A stretch of 64,000 nt of DNA. It comes from Phragmites australis (Eukaryota; Streptophyta; Magnoliopsida; Poales; Poaceae). The translations under genes were made by a program, and so were the position numbers. Positions 32,843 through 44,649 of this stretch are shown in pieces. The notes under the pieces are model-generated. The model did not search any database and was not told the origin of the DNA. It saw nothing but the letters and a program-made list of their open reading frames with translations. Every line of letters begins with the position of its first letter. Position 1 is the stretch's first letter. The DNA lies in assembly GCF_958298935.1 (NCBI RefSeq), contig NC_084932.1, positions 8,783,501-8,847,500 of the forward strand. Reading direction: 5' to 3'.

Positions 32843-34080
32843 TTATGGATAAAACTTGCGCAGATGTTCGATGTTCCACGCGTTTGCGAGCGGCTGTCCG
32901 TCCTCTGTGGCCAGCCAAAACGAGCCTTGTCGTGGGACACCGGTCACGACGAAGGGGCCTTCCCACATAGTGGACAGTTTATTCTTTCCTTCGCGCGCTT
33001 GGGCGCGTCGGAGAACTAGATCCCCAACCTCGAGTGACCGGGCCCAGATGTGATGCTGATGATAGCACCGCAGGCTCTGCTGGTATCTGGTTGCTCGGAT
33101 AGAGGCTCGTCGCCGACGCTCCACCAGGTGATCGACGTCGTCGCGTCTTTGCTGTTCCTGTTCGCCTTCTGAAAAGGCATTCACCCGAGGGGAGCTGAGA
33201 GTGAGCTCGGAGGGGAGGACCGCCTCGGCGCCGTACACGAGGAAGAATGGCATCTCCCCAGTGGCATGGCTTGGCGTGGTCTGGTTGGCCCATAACACAG
33301 CAGGTAGCTCATCGATCCACCCTCTTCCATGCCTTGCCAACATGTCATAGGTCCGAGTTTTGAGCCCCTTCAGTATCTCGGCATTTGCATGCTCGACTTG
33401 CCCATTGCTCCGAGGATGAGTGACAGAGGCAAATCAGAGCTTGATGCCGAGGTCCTTGTAGTAGTTCCCGAACAGGGCACTTGTGAACTGGGTGCCATTA
33501 TCGGTGATGATCCTGTTCGGGACGCCAAAGCAACTTGTGATTCCGCGGATGATTTGGATCGCCATGTTCTTGGTAACCTTGACGACTGGGACCACCTTTG
33601 GCCACTTGGTCAACTTGTCGATGGCGACGTAGAGGTACTCATAGCCCCCGATTGCTCGGGGAAATGGACCCAGGATGTCCAGCCCCCAGACCGCGAAGGG
33701 CCATGATAGGGGGATGGTATGAAGAGCCTGAGCTAGCTGGTGAATCTGCTTTGCATGGAACTGGCACGCTCTGTAGTGCTGAACCAACTCTGAAGCATCC
33801 TAGAGAGCTATAGGCCAGTAGAAGCCTTGCCAAAAGGCTTTCCCGACCAGCTTGCGGATTGATGCATGGCCACCGCACTCGCCCTCGTGGAACTCAGTGA
33901 GGAGCTCACTACCTTCTGCCCGGGTGATGCATTTCAGGACACCGTCCATGCCACACCAGTAGAGATTCCCATCTACAATGGCATAGCGTTTGGACTGCCG
34001 TGCAATCCTCTCCGCAGAGGCATCATCCCCGGGAAGGGTGTTTTCTTTCAAGTACCCTTGGATCTCGTCGATCCATGAGG
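32843..34080 (-). pseudogene. Integrase of element B (catalytic residues kept)
   Basis: Minus-strand frame: HEGECGGHASI, then CQFHAKQIHQ (zinc region), WGLDILGPFP, TDNGTQFTS and NGQVEHAN, giving the Asp-Asp-Glu set intact, then ELPAVLWANQTTPS and the C-terminal part ending LRKFYP at 32843. A TAG near 33800 and a TAG near 33436 are the only stops I see, so this is the best preserved integrase in the window. No chromodomain follows. Confidence 0.85.
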
Positions 34081-34289
34081 CATCTTGAGAACCACCGGCA
34101 AGCGCAGCGTACTCACAGGGCGGCGGCACCCTGACGGGACCTCCCAGTGAGGGTGCTGCCTGGGTTCCCTCAACTAGACTCGAGGGTTCCCCTTCGTCCT
34201 GGTCGGCAGGCAGGACGGATGGCCGTATGAGCCTTTCTTCAAAGGCTCCGGCTGGGACGAGCGCCCGGGCAGAGGCCTTGCAGGAGAGG

Positions 34290-34690
34290 TCATCGGCCAG
34301 AGTGTTGTCGCGGCGAGGTATGTGCCGCAACTCCAGGCCATCGAAGTGCCTCTCCAGCCTCCTGACTTCCGTCACGTAGGCCGCCATCTGAGGATCCGCG
34401 CACTGGTATTCCTTGGATACTTGGTTGACCACCAGTTGGGAGTCTCCCTTGACCAGCAGCTGCCGGATCCCGAGGCCCACCGCTGCTCGGAGACCAGCGA
34501 CAAGGCCCTCATATTCCGCCATGTTGTTGGTTGCTCGGAAATGCAGTTGCACGACGTACTAGAGTACTTCACCCATTGGGGAGGTGAGCACCACTCTAGT
34601 CCCCGCGCCTTTTAGCGTGAGGGAGCCGTCAAAGTGCATGACCCAGTACCCGGGCCCGTCTTGCCCGGGGTACGCGGAAATTTCTTCATT
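34290..34690 (-). pseudogene. Second (archaeal-like) RNase H of element B
   Basis: [43 protein letters not shown] and DNTLADDLSCKAS give the Asp-Glu-Asp-Asp pattern, as in element A. A TAG (34558-34560) lies just before YVVQLHFRATNN; element A has CGG there. Confidence 0.8.
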
Positions 34691-35462
34691 GTCGATCTCG
34701 GGGACTGGCGTCCACTCCGCAACAAAGTCAGATAGAGCCTGGCTCTTGATTGCCTGGCGGCTGACGAAGTGCAGATCGAATTCTGCGAGCTTGACCACCC
34801 ACTTGACGATGCGCCCAGTGCCTTCTCGATTCCAGAGGATCGGCCCCAGTGGGTATGTGGTTACCACCAAGACCTTGTGCACCTGGAAGTAGTGGCGCAG
34901 CTTCTTGGAAGTCACGAGTACGGCATAAAGTATCTTCTGGGCTTGAGGGTATCTTGTCTTAGCATCTCGGAGGACTTCACCGACGAAGTACACTGGTCGC
35001 TGTATACGGCGGGCCCGGACTGAGGTCTCACTTGAGGGCTTGTCACAGCCCCCGACCTCAGCACAGTGGTCGGGGCCAACCGGGCTCTCGGGCTCGACAA
35101 CCTAGTCGGGAGGAGCCAGGGTCTCAGGCTCGACTCCATGGTCGGGAGGAGCCCCGAGACCTATAGGTTGCTCGGGGGTGGCCTGGAGCTCGAACCCAAC
35201 ATCTTGCCCCGAGAACTCATCACGCTCCACCACCAGTACCATGCTCATGACCTGAGGAGTGGCTGAGACGTAGAGCAATAAGGGCTCACCCTCGGAGGGG
35301 GGCCACGAGTACGGGCGGTGAAGTGAGATACGTCTTCATGTCTTGGAAGGCCTGCTCGGCCTCCAGTATCCAGTCAAAATGACCGATCTTCTTCAGCAGT
35401 TTGAAGAGTGGGAGCCCTCGCTCCCCAAGTTTGGAGATGAAGCGCCCTAGGGCCACCATTCA
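34691..35462 (-). pseudogene. First RNase H and connection region of element B
   Basis: LGRFISKLGERGLPLFKLLKK, a strand region, a Glu/Pro-rich insert with repeated VEPE motifs, then [24 protein letters not shown] and [19 protein letters not shown]. Frameshifts lie between 35604 and 34993. The PQAQ and HYFQ codons that are TAG in A are intact CAG here. Confidence 0.7.
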
Positions 35463-36300
35463 GCCAGCGAGATGCTGGACCTCCTTGAGTCGAGCCGGCG
35501 GACGCATCTGCTCGATGGCCTGGATCTTCTCTGGATTGGCCTCGATTCCTTAGCTGGAAACCAAGAAACCGAGGAGCTTGCCCGCGGGTACCGTGAAGAT
35601 GCACTTCTCGGGGTTGAGCCTCAGGCGGGTAGTGTGGAGACTATTGAAAGTCTCGGCTAAGTCCTCCAGCTGGGTGGTGCGGTCTCAGGACTTGACCACG
35701 AGGTCGTCGACGTAAGCCTCGACGTTGCGGCCAACCTGCGAATCAAGGGTAATGCACACGGCTTGCTGGAATGATGATCCAGCGTTGCGCAAACCAAAAG
35801 GCATTGACACATAGCAATAAGTCCCCACCGGGGAAGTAAAAGATGTTTTTTCCTCGTCCTGTTTGGCCATGTGCATTTGGTGATAACCCGAATTGGCATC
35901 TAAAAAACACAAAAGGTCTCATCCCACAGTGGAATCTACAATCTGATCTATGCGGGGTAAAGGAAAAGGATCTTTTGGACAATCCTTGTTTAGGTCGGTG
36001 TAGTCGACGCACATCCGCAGCTTGCCGTTGGCCTTCGGGATGATGACTGGGTTTGCCAGCCACTATGGGTGGAGGACCTCTCGGATGAATCTGGCATCGA
36101 GGAGCTTGCTGATTTGCTCCCGGATGAATTCCTGGCGCTCAGGCGCCTGCCGCCGGACCTTCTGCCTCACCGGCCGTGCGTCTGGTTGCACAGCAAGGTG
36201 GTGCTCGATCACCTCCCTAGGGATTTCGGGCATATCGGATAGCTGCCATGCAAACACGTCGATGTTAGCCCGGAGGAAGGCGATGAGCGTGCTTTCCTAT
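35463..36300 (-). pseudogene. Reverse transcriptase of element B
   Basis: Same motif series as A: VFAWQLSDMPEIPREV, VRRQAPERQEF, KANGKLRMCVDYTDLNK, FLDANSGYHQM, PFGLRNAGSSFQ and AYVDDLVV, with the catalytic Asp pair intact. Breaks: TAG before WLANPV (36063), a stop in the region after IDQIVDSTVG, a TGA after DLLVKS (about 35685), a TAG near 35551, and the TGA in LAG stop MVALG that is shared with A. Confidence 0.82.
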
Positions 36301-37336
36301 TTGTCGCCCAGGTCATCGCCGATCCGGATGACCTAGGATGAGTCTTCGCCCACCATGACCTCCTTCGTGGGGATGGAGGCGTCGATGGCGAGTCGGGGTT
36401 TGGATGAAGAGGGTCCTGGGCCCCTGGGTGTCCTTCGACCTCGGCCCGAGCAGAGACCAAGGCCGAGTAGAGCTGCTCGGCGCAGGAGGCGGCACTGCCA
36501 GTCTCGGTGGGTACGGAGATGGGGCCTGCAGGGCCCGGTATCTTAACTGTGAGGTAGGCGTAGTGCGTGACCACCATGAACCCAGCGAGCGCCGGGCGCC
36601 CGAGGATGGCATTGTAGGGCAGGGGGACCTCCGCGACATTGAAGACAATGTTCTCCGTCTGGAAGTTGTCCCGACTCTCGAATGTGACAGGCAGCTCGAC
36701 CTGCCCGAGAGGCAAGGTGTGCCCCGGCGTCACCCCGTAGAAGGTGAACGAAGGCTTTAGGCGCCTTGAAGGCACCTGCAGATTCTTGAAGGCCTCCTGG
36801 GATAGGAGGTTTAGGTCTGCACCCCCATCGATCAGCACTCTGCTGACCTTCACATTGGAGATGGTGGGGGAAACTACGAGAGGTAGTCGCCCCATGCCTG
36901 CAGTACTCGCAGGGGGTTCCACTAGACTGAAGGTGATCGGGGTCTCCGACCACTTTAGAGGCCTGGCTGCCGCAGTGCCTGGGTTCGCCGAGCACACCTC
37001 ACGTCGCATTGTCTTGACGCAGCGACGAGAGGAGGGCGTGTACGCGCCCCCATCGATAAAAGCGACGGTGTGCTCGGGCTCCTAGAACCTGAGCTCTTGG
37101 TTTTCTGGGGTGGCTTTGTCATCGCTACCCCTGCGGCGCTCCTCGTGCTCCTTCTGGTGCCGCTCGATGAGTCCTTTAACCGACCGGCACTCAATGAGGT
37201 CGTGCCAGTCAATTTGGTGGATCTCACACCACTTTCCCGGTTCGGGTCTTGCAGGAGCAGGAGCCCTCGCGGGAGCGGGCTTCCGGTCGATAGCCACCCG
37301 GCGTGCCGGCCTATGGGCGGGGTCCTCTGCCGGCAC
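36301..37336 (-). pseudogene. Zinc-knuckle-like region and protease of element B
   Basis: KWCEIHQIDWHDLIECRSV is the intact form of the Cys/His cluster broken in A. The protease motif R.LIDGGADLNLLS and YNAILGRPALAGF follow. The frame is the same as gag (38653), with one TAG near 37082, then shifts after VEGHPG, so the linker before RT is out of frame. In the RT frame the linker ends GDK stop ES; that TAG is shared with A. Confidence 0.78.
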
Positions 37337-37360
37337 GACAGGGGCAACGTCGTGCCTCCT

Positions 37361-38653
37361 TCACTTTTTTTCCCGCCTGTCATAGCGGGAAGGACCTGCC
37401 TCGTCGGTAGCGGGTTGCTCAGGGCGCAGGACATGCCATGCCCGAGCCTCCGTCGCCTTGGCGCACTTGTCGGCCAACGCGGAAAGCTCCACGGTGGTTT
37501 TGACCTCGTGCGTACTTAGCTTTTCGAGCATCCGCTCGTCGCAGACGCCCTGCCGGAATGCGACGATGATGGCATGGGGGGTAATCCACGGGATGGTGTT
37601 GTGGACCTGGCTGAAGCGCTGTATGAAGCACCTCAGCGTCTCCCCCTCTTGCTGCTTCACAGCATGGAGGTCGCACTCCAAGTCAGGGCGTGTGAGGGTG
37701 CCCTGAAAATTAGCCACGAACTGGTGGCAGAGATCATCCCAGGAACTAATAGATCCTGGGGGTAAGTTCAGAAGTCAGGAACAGGCAGAGCCCCACAAGG
37801 CTATATGGAAGTAATTGGCCATAACCCTTTCACTGCCGCCCGCCGCATGGACGGCAGTGGTGTAGATCTGGAGGAACTCGACGGGGTCGATGGACCCGTC
37901 GTACTTCTCCGGTAGTTCTGGCCGGAACTTCGTGGGCCAATTGACCCGACAGAGTTCGCTGGTGAATGCGCGGCAGCCGGTGCCATATCCCGCTGCGCGA
38001 GCAGCGCCCTTGGGGGGCGAACGCCGGTGCGCTGGGGAACCCCGGCGCTCAAGGGTGACGCGCGCATCCTCGACGGCATTACACTCATTGAGGTGTAAGC
38101 GAAGGTCCTAAGCTCCTGTTGTGGCCAGGGGGGCGGCACTCCGCCTAGCCCCCCCCGGCCAGTTCAGCCACCACCAGAGGATGGACCGGCCTTGGTTGGG
38201 CCGCGGTGGAAGGTGGCACGGGAGCTTTCGGCCAGCACCTACCGGTGAGCTGTGCCCACCAGGGCAGCCACCTCCTGTAGCCAACGGCCTTCTGGGGTTT
38301 TCCCCCGCTGCCTGGACAGGCGGGTGCCTGAGGAGTGCTTGCGCCGCAAGCAACGCACTCCCAGGGCTAGCGTTACCGAAGGCGAGCCTGCGCTGTAACG
38401 GTGCCCGGCGCTGTCCGGATGTAAATCTCGCGGCAGGGGTGTTTGCCGCTTGCTGAGGGTTAGGCGGCCTGCCTGCAACGGCGGCGACGGCCCTGCTAGG
38501 CCCAGCACCGTTGTCCCCAAGGGAGGGGAGTGCCATACGGGCCGACCGCTGCTGCTGCTAACGAACAACAGAAACTGGGGCCTCCTGAGCGATGGGCTCC
38601 ACTTCTTCGCTGGAGTTGGAGCGGGTGCTCTGGAGACAATGTCCACCTGCCAT
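37361..38653 (-). pseudogene. gag of element B
   Basis: The frame starts at ATG 38653 (MAGGH) inside the PBS. The N-terminus has the RRRLAF.NASPGSALLAA block shared with Z and A. The Retrotrans_gag core spans about 37990-37500 (WPTKFRPELPEKYDGSIDPVEF, LPPGSISSWDDLCHQF, RTTPHAII-type region with FRQGVCDERMLEKLS). Stops: one near 38565, TAG at 38108 (same codon as TAG 2894 in A) and two near 37800-37770. The frame is otherwise continuous into the protease. Confidence 0.8.
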
Positions 38654-38691
38654 CTTTTCTACAGAAAACAAAGCGAATTCAGGGATGCAAC

Positions 38692-38711
38692 CCCCCCTAC
38701 CTGGCGCGCCA
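38692..38711 (-). other. Primer binding site of element B
   Basis: TGGCGCGCCAGGTAGGGGGG on the minus strand, two bases (GC) after the LTR end; identical to the motif in Z. Confidence 0.75.
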
Positions 38712-38713
38712 GC

Positions 38714-40097
38714 TGTCAGAGGATGAACTCCACAAGCGGGTATCCGGAGGGACCCCCTTTGAGATTCGGCCCGGGGGATGATTCTGAATCTACCTCGTAC
38801 GTGAATTAAATGAGAGTATATGGGAGATGTTGGCGGGACGGATGATCGGATGCTAGAGGAAATAAATGCTCAGGGGATTTTAGACAGGTTCGGGCCGCAC
38901 GGAGAGTAATACCCTACTCCTGTGTGTATGCTATAAATGCTCTGGGAATGCCTCTCTGTGGGTCTCTTGCGTTACAAGGATTTTTGTCTAAGTCTACAGC
39001 TTCGGTCTTCGTGAGCCTCTGCTCGGCTTCGTTTGCTTGTTTGCTTGTCTGTTGAATTTCTTGAACTTGTCTTCTATCACTTCACTTCCACCTTCTTTAG
39101 ACTCTGTTACTCTTCGGGGTGCCCACCCCTTTATCCCGTTGGGGTGGCCTGGCGTGCCCAGAAAGGATGGCGCGAGTCCCAAGGTGCCATAAATGGAAAG
39201 CAACCATCATGGGCTGCAGCTTGACGTTATGGGAGGGGGGGTTGAAAATACGTCCCCGTCCGGTCTTGTCGTCATCATGTCGCTTTTTAGCGGGTGCAGC
39301 AGGGGGGCCCACCAGGCAGCCTCCAAGCAACCCCGTGTGCCCGCCCGGTCAGAGCAAACCTGACACAGCAGGGCGGCAGGCGATATGTCTCGAGCCCAGC
39401 AACGATATTCCAAGGCGCGTCGGATGATGCGCGATGGGATCCGCCGCATTAAATGTCCCCACGCCTCCCTACCAGGCAGTGGCAGAGACTGACAGCAGGC
39501 GTGGGGGCAGTGGTTGGAAGTGACGGACCACGCTCCCTATTAAATGCAGCATCGGGCCTCTCACCAATTGACACCTCACTGCTGAGCCCTTATGGGGTCC
39601 ACCGGCAAGGGGCTTCTCAGGTCCACGGGGAACTCTGGGTGCCCGAGGACTACTGTTCGTAAACCCGAGCGCCCTCTTCCGGATATGTCTTTTCTCGATC
39701 CTCGGGGAACTCAGGTACTTGGGGACCACTGTTCATAGCCCCGAGCGCCCTCTCCCGGAACTGTGTCTGCTCGGGTCCTCGGGGAACTCGGGTACTCGGG
39801 GACCACTGTTCATAGCCCCGAGCGCCCTTTCCCGGAACTTGCACTTCCCGGATCCTTGGGGAACTCGAGTACTCGGGGCCACTGTTCATGGCCTCGAGCG
39901 CCCTCTCTCGGAACTACCTTCTCGGGTCCTCGGGGAACTCGGGTACACGGGGACTACTGTTTATGGTCCGGAGCGCCCTCTCCCGGAACTTGGACTTCTC
40001 GAACCTCGGAGAGATAGTCTCCGAGGGAAGGCGCCACATGGCATTCTGCTATACTGGCCTCGGGACTCGGGGACCCCTTGTTCCCATGTCACCGACT
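38714..40097 (-). repeat. 5' LTR of element B
   Basis: 1,384 bp. It matches the 3' LTR along its length, with scattered changes. Its outer end reads ACCGACT at 40091-40097 where CA is expected, so the first base of the element (TG on the minus strand) has mutated. The TATA region near 39129-39134 reads GGGATAAAGGGG, shorter by 4 bases than GGGATATAAGAAGGGG in the 3' LTR. Confidence 0.87.
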
Positions 40098-40102
40098 GGC
40101 AC

Positions 40103-42826
40103 CTCAACTCACATTCCCTGTGCATGCTCTGCAATGCGAGGGCTATCGCAAATTAATCACATTGATCAAGTATGTGATGGCTGCCTCATCGAGAATCAAA
40201 GGCAAGCATCCTTCCCCAAGCTGGCGTAGTATCACGCAGAGCACGTCCTCGACCTAGTGCACTATGACCTGTGCGGGCCCATTGCACCAATGACGTCAAG
40301 TGGGAACCATTATTTCCTCCTACTTGTGGACGACATGAGTCGTTACATGTGGCTCAGTCTTCTCGCAAGAAAGGACAAAGCGTCAGCAACGATCAAGCAA
40401 TTCTAGGCAATGGTGGAGGTGGAGAAAGGACGCAAGTTGAAGGTCCATCACACCAACTGTGACGGCGAGTTCACTTTGGTAGAATTCAACAAGCACTACA
40501 CCAAGCGTGGCATATAACGGCAACTCATGGCTCCCTATTCTCTACAACAAAATGGAGTCATTGAGCGCCGCAATCAGACATTGGTTGCCATGGCCTGAAG
40601 CATGTTGAAGGCAAAGGGCCTCCTTGGAACACTCTGGGGTGAGGCAGTCTCCACCGTCGTCTTCATCCTCAACTGTGCACTGACTTAGAGCGTCGATGGC
40701 AAGACTCCGTACGAGGCCTGGCATGGAATGCAATCAGCGATACACTTCATCAACACCTTTGATTGTGTCGCACATGTCAAGAACGTGAAGCCTCACCTGA
40801 AGCAGCTCGATAACCGTAGCACCCCGATGATCTTTATTGCCTGTGAAAGTGGGTCCAAGGCGTACCGTGTGTACAACCCCATCAACAAGCGTATGCACGT
40901 GATGCATGATGTCGTGTTCAATGAATCGATGTAGTGAAAATGGAGCTCAGAGGAGCACGAGGTGAATGGCGATGGTCCCTTCACTGTAGAGTATGTGATC
41001 ACCAGGGAACCAATGCGTGACACCTGTGTGAGCTTCCTGGACCATGGCCGAACACCTTCGTTAGCGACACCTGCGGTTGTGGCGGATCAAACTCCAATGG
41101 CGACTGAACACATCACACCATCCACGCATGACTTCGAGCTTGATGCCAATGCTGAAAAAGATGATCCCCAATGTTACCGCACCATCGACAACATCCTCAA
41201 TTTGACAATGCCACGAGGGTACAACCCACGCCTACTCGACCTTGACGAGCTTCACATGGTGAGCGCCAACGAACAAAGCAGCTTTGCTGAAGCAAAGTAG
41301 AACAACAGCTAGCGGAAGGCAATGCTGGAGGAGATGGACTCCATTACTGACAATAAGACCTGGAGCCTTGTTGATCTCCCTGAAGGTCATGACACGATTG
41401 CCTAAAGTGGGTGTACAAAGTAAAGCGCAACAAGCATGGAGACATTTTGAAGCACAAGGCGCGTTTCATCACCAAGGATTGCGTCCAGTGACAGGGGTGG
41501 ACTTTTATGAGGTCTTTGCCCCTATCACCCGTCCGGAGACGGTGCGGCTCCTACTTGCCATCGCCGCTCATCAATCCTGAGAGGTTCACCATATGGATGT
41601 CAAGTCAACATTCTTGAATGGTGATCTCCGAGAGGAGGTGTATGTCATGCAGTTGCCCGGCTTCATTGACAACAAGCACAAGAACAAGGTTCTATGTCTC
41701 CACAAGGCATTCTATGGTCTCCGCCAAGAACTGCATGCTTGGAACGAGAAGCTGGTTGCCACTTTGCTCACACCTTGGTTTCATCGTAGCACCTCTAAAC
41801 ACGGAGTGTACACACGAGGTGAAAGCACAAGTTGGCTAATTATGGGCATCTCGTCAACGACTTATTCATCACTGGTGGCAACATCAGTAGCATCCACAAG
41901 TTAAAGGGGGAGATGAAGAACATATTCCGGATGAGCTATTTGGGAATGCTCAGGTACTACCTTGGCATGAAGGTGCACCAGAGCTTGGACGACACCAAGG
42001 TTAGCCAATCTGCCTACGTGTTGAAGATTCTGGAGAAGGTTGCATTGGTGGACTGTAACCCCTGTTAGAATCCACTGGTTGTACGCCTCAAGCTCAGAAA
42101 GTTGAGCTCATCCCCGCTGGTCGATGCTAATCTCTACTGAAGTCTAGTCGGGAGCCTCTGGTACTTCGTCCACACCCGGCCAGACCAAGCCTACTCGGTA
42201 GGCTTCGTCTGCCGCTTCATGGAAGCGCCACGTGAAGAGCACCTTATCGCCGTCAAGCGCATACTGTGCTATGTTGCTGGGATAAGAACATTGGATGTTC
42301 TCTACACGGCCAGGAAGATGATGAGCATGTGGCCACATCTATTGGGCTACAACGATAGTGACATGGCCGGCAACATGGATGATAGGAAGAGCACCTCTAG
42401 GGTGATCTTCTTCCTCAACGGCAACCCCATCACATGGCAATCGTCCAAGCAGAAGGTGGTGGTCGTGTCGTCTTGCAAGTCTGAATATAACACCATAGTC
42501 TCTGTGGCATGCTAGGGCGTTTAGCTGACACGATTCTGAGTGACATGCTCAGCTGAGAGCCCAGCATGCCTATCCTCAAGGTGGACAGCAAATCCACAAT
42601 ATCTTTAGTTAAAAATCCAGTGCATCATGACAGGAACAAGCACATCGACACACGTTATCATTATATCCTGGAGTGTGCGGATCAAGGCATGATAGATGTC
42701 GAGTTCATCCACACGGAGGAGCAATTCGGAGACATACTCAGAAAGCCTCTCAGGCATGTCAATTTTATGGAGCTCCACGCAAAGATTGGCAACTACATCT
42801 CGGGGAGTTTGTTTCATGCTCATTAA
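40103..42826 (+). pseudogene. Integrase, reverse transcriptase and RNase H of Copia D
   Basis: After the B insertion: CDGCLIENQRQASFP (zinc region end), HYDLCGPI, NCDGEF (family form DNGGEF) and LQQNGVIERRNQTL; then TPYEAWHG and the IFIACESGSKAYRVYNP region. RT follows with the MDVKSTFLNGDLREEVY motif, QLPGF, AFYGLRQELHAW and LVNDLFITGG, where active enzymes have YVDD, so the active site is altered. RNase H has GYNDSDMAGNMDDRKSTS and ITWQSSKQKVVVVSSCKSEY, then HIDTRYHYI. Many stops (for example 40404, 40514, 40597, 40686, 40932) and frameshifts. Confidence 0.82.
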
Positions 42827-43124
42827 TCCTAAGCAGTTTTTTTTGGTTTTGATTGTTAGATGCATGACTGTTAGTGCATTTAATCTTTTCGGTTCCTGCA
42901 TATAAGAGGTTTTTATTTAGCCATTTCTGCATGCAGCAGGATTAGGAGGTTTCTGCAAGTAGGTCTTTCCGTCGTTTGTGCATGCCTGGGAGACTTGATG
43001 GTTGGCTTATAAATAAAGAAGAAAATAGAAGCTGCAATTAGTTTAGCACAGCACGAAAAATTCCTGCATGTTGTCACTTGTGTTATGCTTGTGTTTGAGT
43101 GTCAGCGGTTCGGGATTTCCAACA
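42810..43124 (+). repeat. Right LTR of Copia D
   Basis: Starts TGTTTCATGC after a CGGGGAG polypurine tract (42801-42807) and ends GGATTTCCAACA. It is slightly longer than the left LTR because of a small duplicated block near 42930-42955. The pol stop (42824-42826) lies inside it. Confidence 0.8.
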
Positions 43125-43129
43125 GGATC

Positions 43130-44649
43130 CATGCATAAAAAATGAATATTTGGAGATGAAGGCATGCATCTATTTATGCTTAGAGCCAAGATCACGCACA
43201 TGCTACTCATACACATAATAGAGTTTGAAGGAGCATCTGGAAATGGTGTGGTCTATGCATATGCAAATATATCCTGGAGCAAAATAAATTATTAATTTTA
43301 TATATGATCACAATACCAAGTATTGGGCTTTTAGCTGCTAAAACTTTTATAGGTCATAGAATACACTTTTACCTTTATTAGAGAGGCTTCTATATATTTA
43401 TTTTTATACTTCCGGATTAAATTATTTAGTTGCATACTGTTCTAAGTGCAAAAATTGCAGTCTCTAAACCGATATATTGGTTACTGATCAGTCGTGGAAC
43501 TGGATTGCCATTGGTTAGTGTCACTACTGTCTTGTTCCTATGATTAGCCCGCACCAACAATAATAGTCAAATCAACTAGATAACTAGACCATCTAGTGAG
43601 TGGTACAAATAATATATCCTACAAAATTTTCTTTCGTACGTTCTCCTGATCACTTTATTATGATGACGTTACTTATCTTCTAAAACAGTTTCCAGCATGC
43701 TCATCGGTCAGAGAGAGTACAGGCTTGAAGCAACAAGCAAGCATTTGAATCGATGGAGAAGAGCAAAACAAGCACAAGCACAAGCAATCTCAACCTTGTA
43801 GTTAAACAAAGTAACAAGCCAAGGTGATGGAACTTAACATTGACATGTTCGTAGTGGGTTTGGTCTTGGGAATATTCCAAGGTGTGATTATGTCTTGAGA
43901 CTAGGCTAAAAATGCTTTTGAAGTGCTTGCTTCTGTTTCTTTGGCATGAGCACATCCTTCTTTTTTTGGCCATCAGATCAAAGTGGTCTTGCTGTCTTTT
44001 GTAGATAACCTAAGCTAGCATGCATCATGGCAGGCAAGATTTTTGTTCATCACCATCCGTTGATGCTTTAAGTTACTTCTTTGCTTGCCACAGTGTTCCA
44101 GTGCTCTCTCTGATATTGTCATCTAACAAATAGTTGCACGCATCAGCCTGTACCTAAGTGCAAAAAAGTGAATCAATTTCAATTTGTTTTATGAATATGT
44201 GCTTATATTCAGTTTTTTAAGAAGAAAACAGCACGGTGCTACCAGAGAAATGAAGAAGTGGTTGATTACAATGCTTGCCAACCATACGATTTGATTGTAA
44301 CTGACTCATAAGCACCTCAAGTAGTGTATAATTACTAGTTTACGACATTAGGTGGATATAAACTTATGTTTTCAGTAATTACCATATGTTCTTATAATGT
44401 GCAAGTGTTTGGAGACATGCCACAAGATGTGTAAGCTTACAAAGTGTGATGTTGAATTTGTTCCCAGCTTTATTTTTGTTGAACTTTTGTCCCCTTAGTA
44501 TGAGCACAATCTATGATGGTAGCACGTTGAAAGAATTGTCATGGGGGACATGCATCTGTTAGGCTGCACTTTGAGTGATCAAATTTTCTCTTTATTTTAG
44601 AGCCTATATATCATTACTTAAGAAACCAATATACGAAGTGGTGTCTACT
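43130..44649. other. AT-rich DNA without recognised features
   Basis: About 1.5 kb to the right of Copia D. I see no convincing gene, LTR or terminal repeat. Short open stretches here lack any known motif. Confidence 0.4.

Larger units (their letters stand above)
26244..40097 (-). mobile_element. Gypsy retrotransposon B (Tat lineage, minus strand), complete
   Basis: 13,854 bp with both LTRs, inserted in Copia D. GGCAC lies on both sides (26239-26243 and 40098-40102), an exact 5 bp target duplication. Read on the minus strand: 5' LTR (40097-38714), PBS, gag-pol (38653-32843), spacer, antisense gene on the plus strand (28153-31193), 3' LTR (27634-26244). The layout matches element A, but the LTR sequence differs. 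Gag-pol has several stops and frameshifts, fewer than A in the integrase. No chromodomain follows the integrase. Confidence 0.92.
24384..43124 (+). mobile_element. Copia retrotransposon D, split by element B
   Basis: A plus-strand Copia element of about 4.9 kb once the 13.9 kb insertion of B and one target copy are removed. Both LTRs are present (24384-24671 and 42810-43124), flanked by CGATC (24379-24383) and GGATC (43125-43129), a 5 bp target duplication with one mismatch. Domain order is gag, protease, integrase, RT, RNase H, as in Copia. B inserted between the protease and the integrase core. Many stops and frameshifts and a changed RT active site show it is dead and old. Confidence 0.85.

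Noticed and set aside
43701..43973. Minus-strand frame of 90 codons
   Set aside because: No recognisable motif and AT-rich context; not supported.
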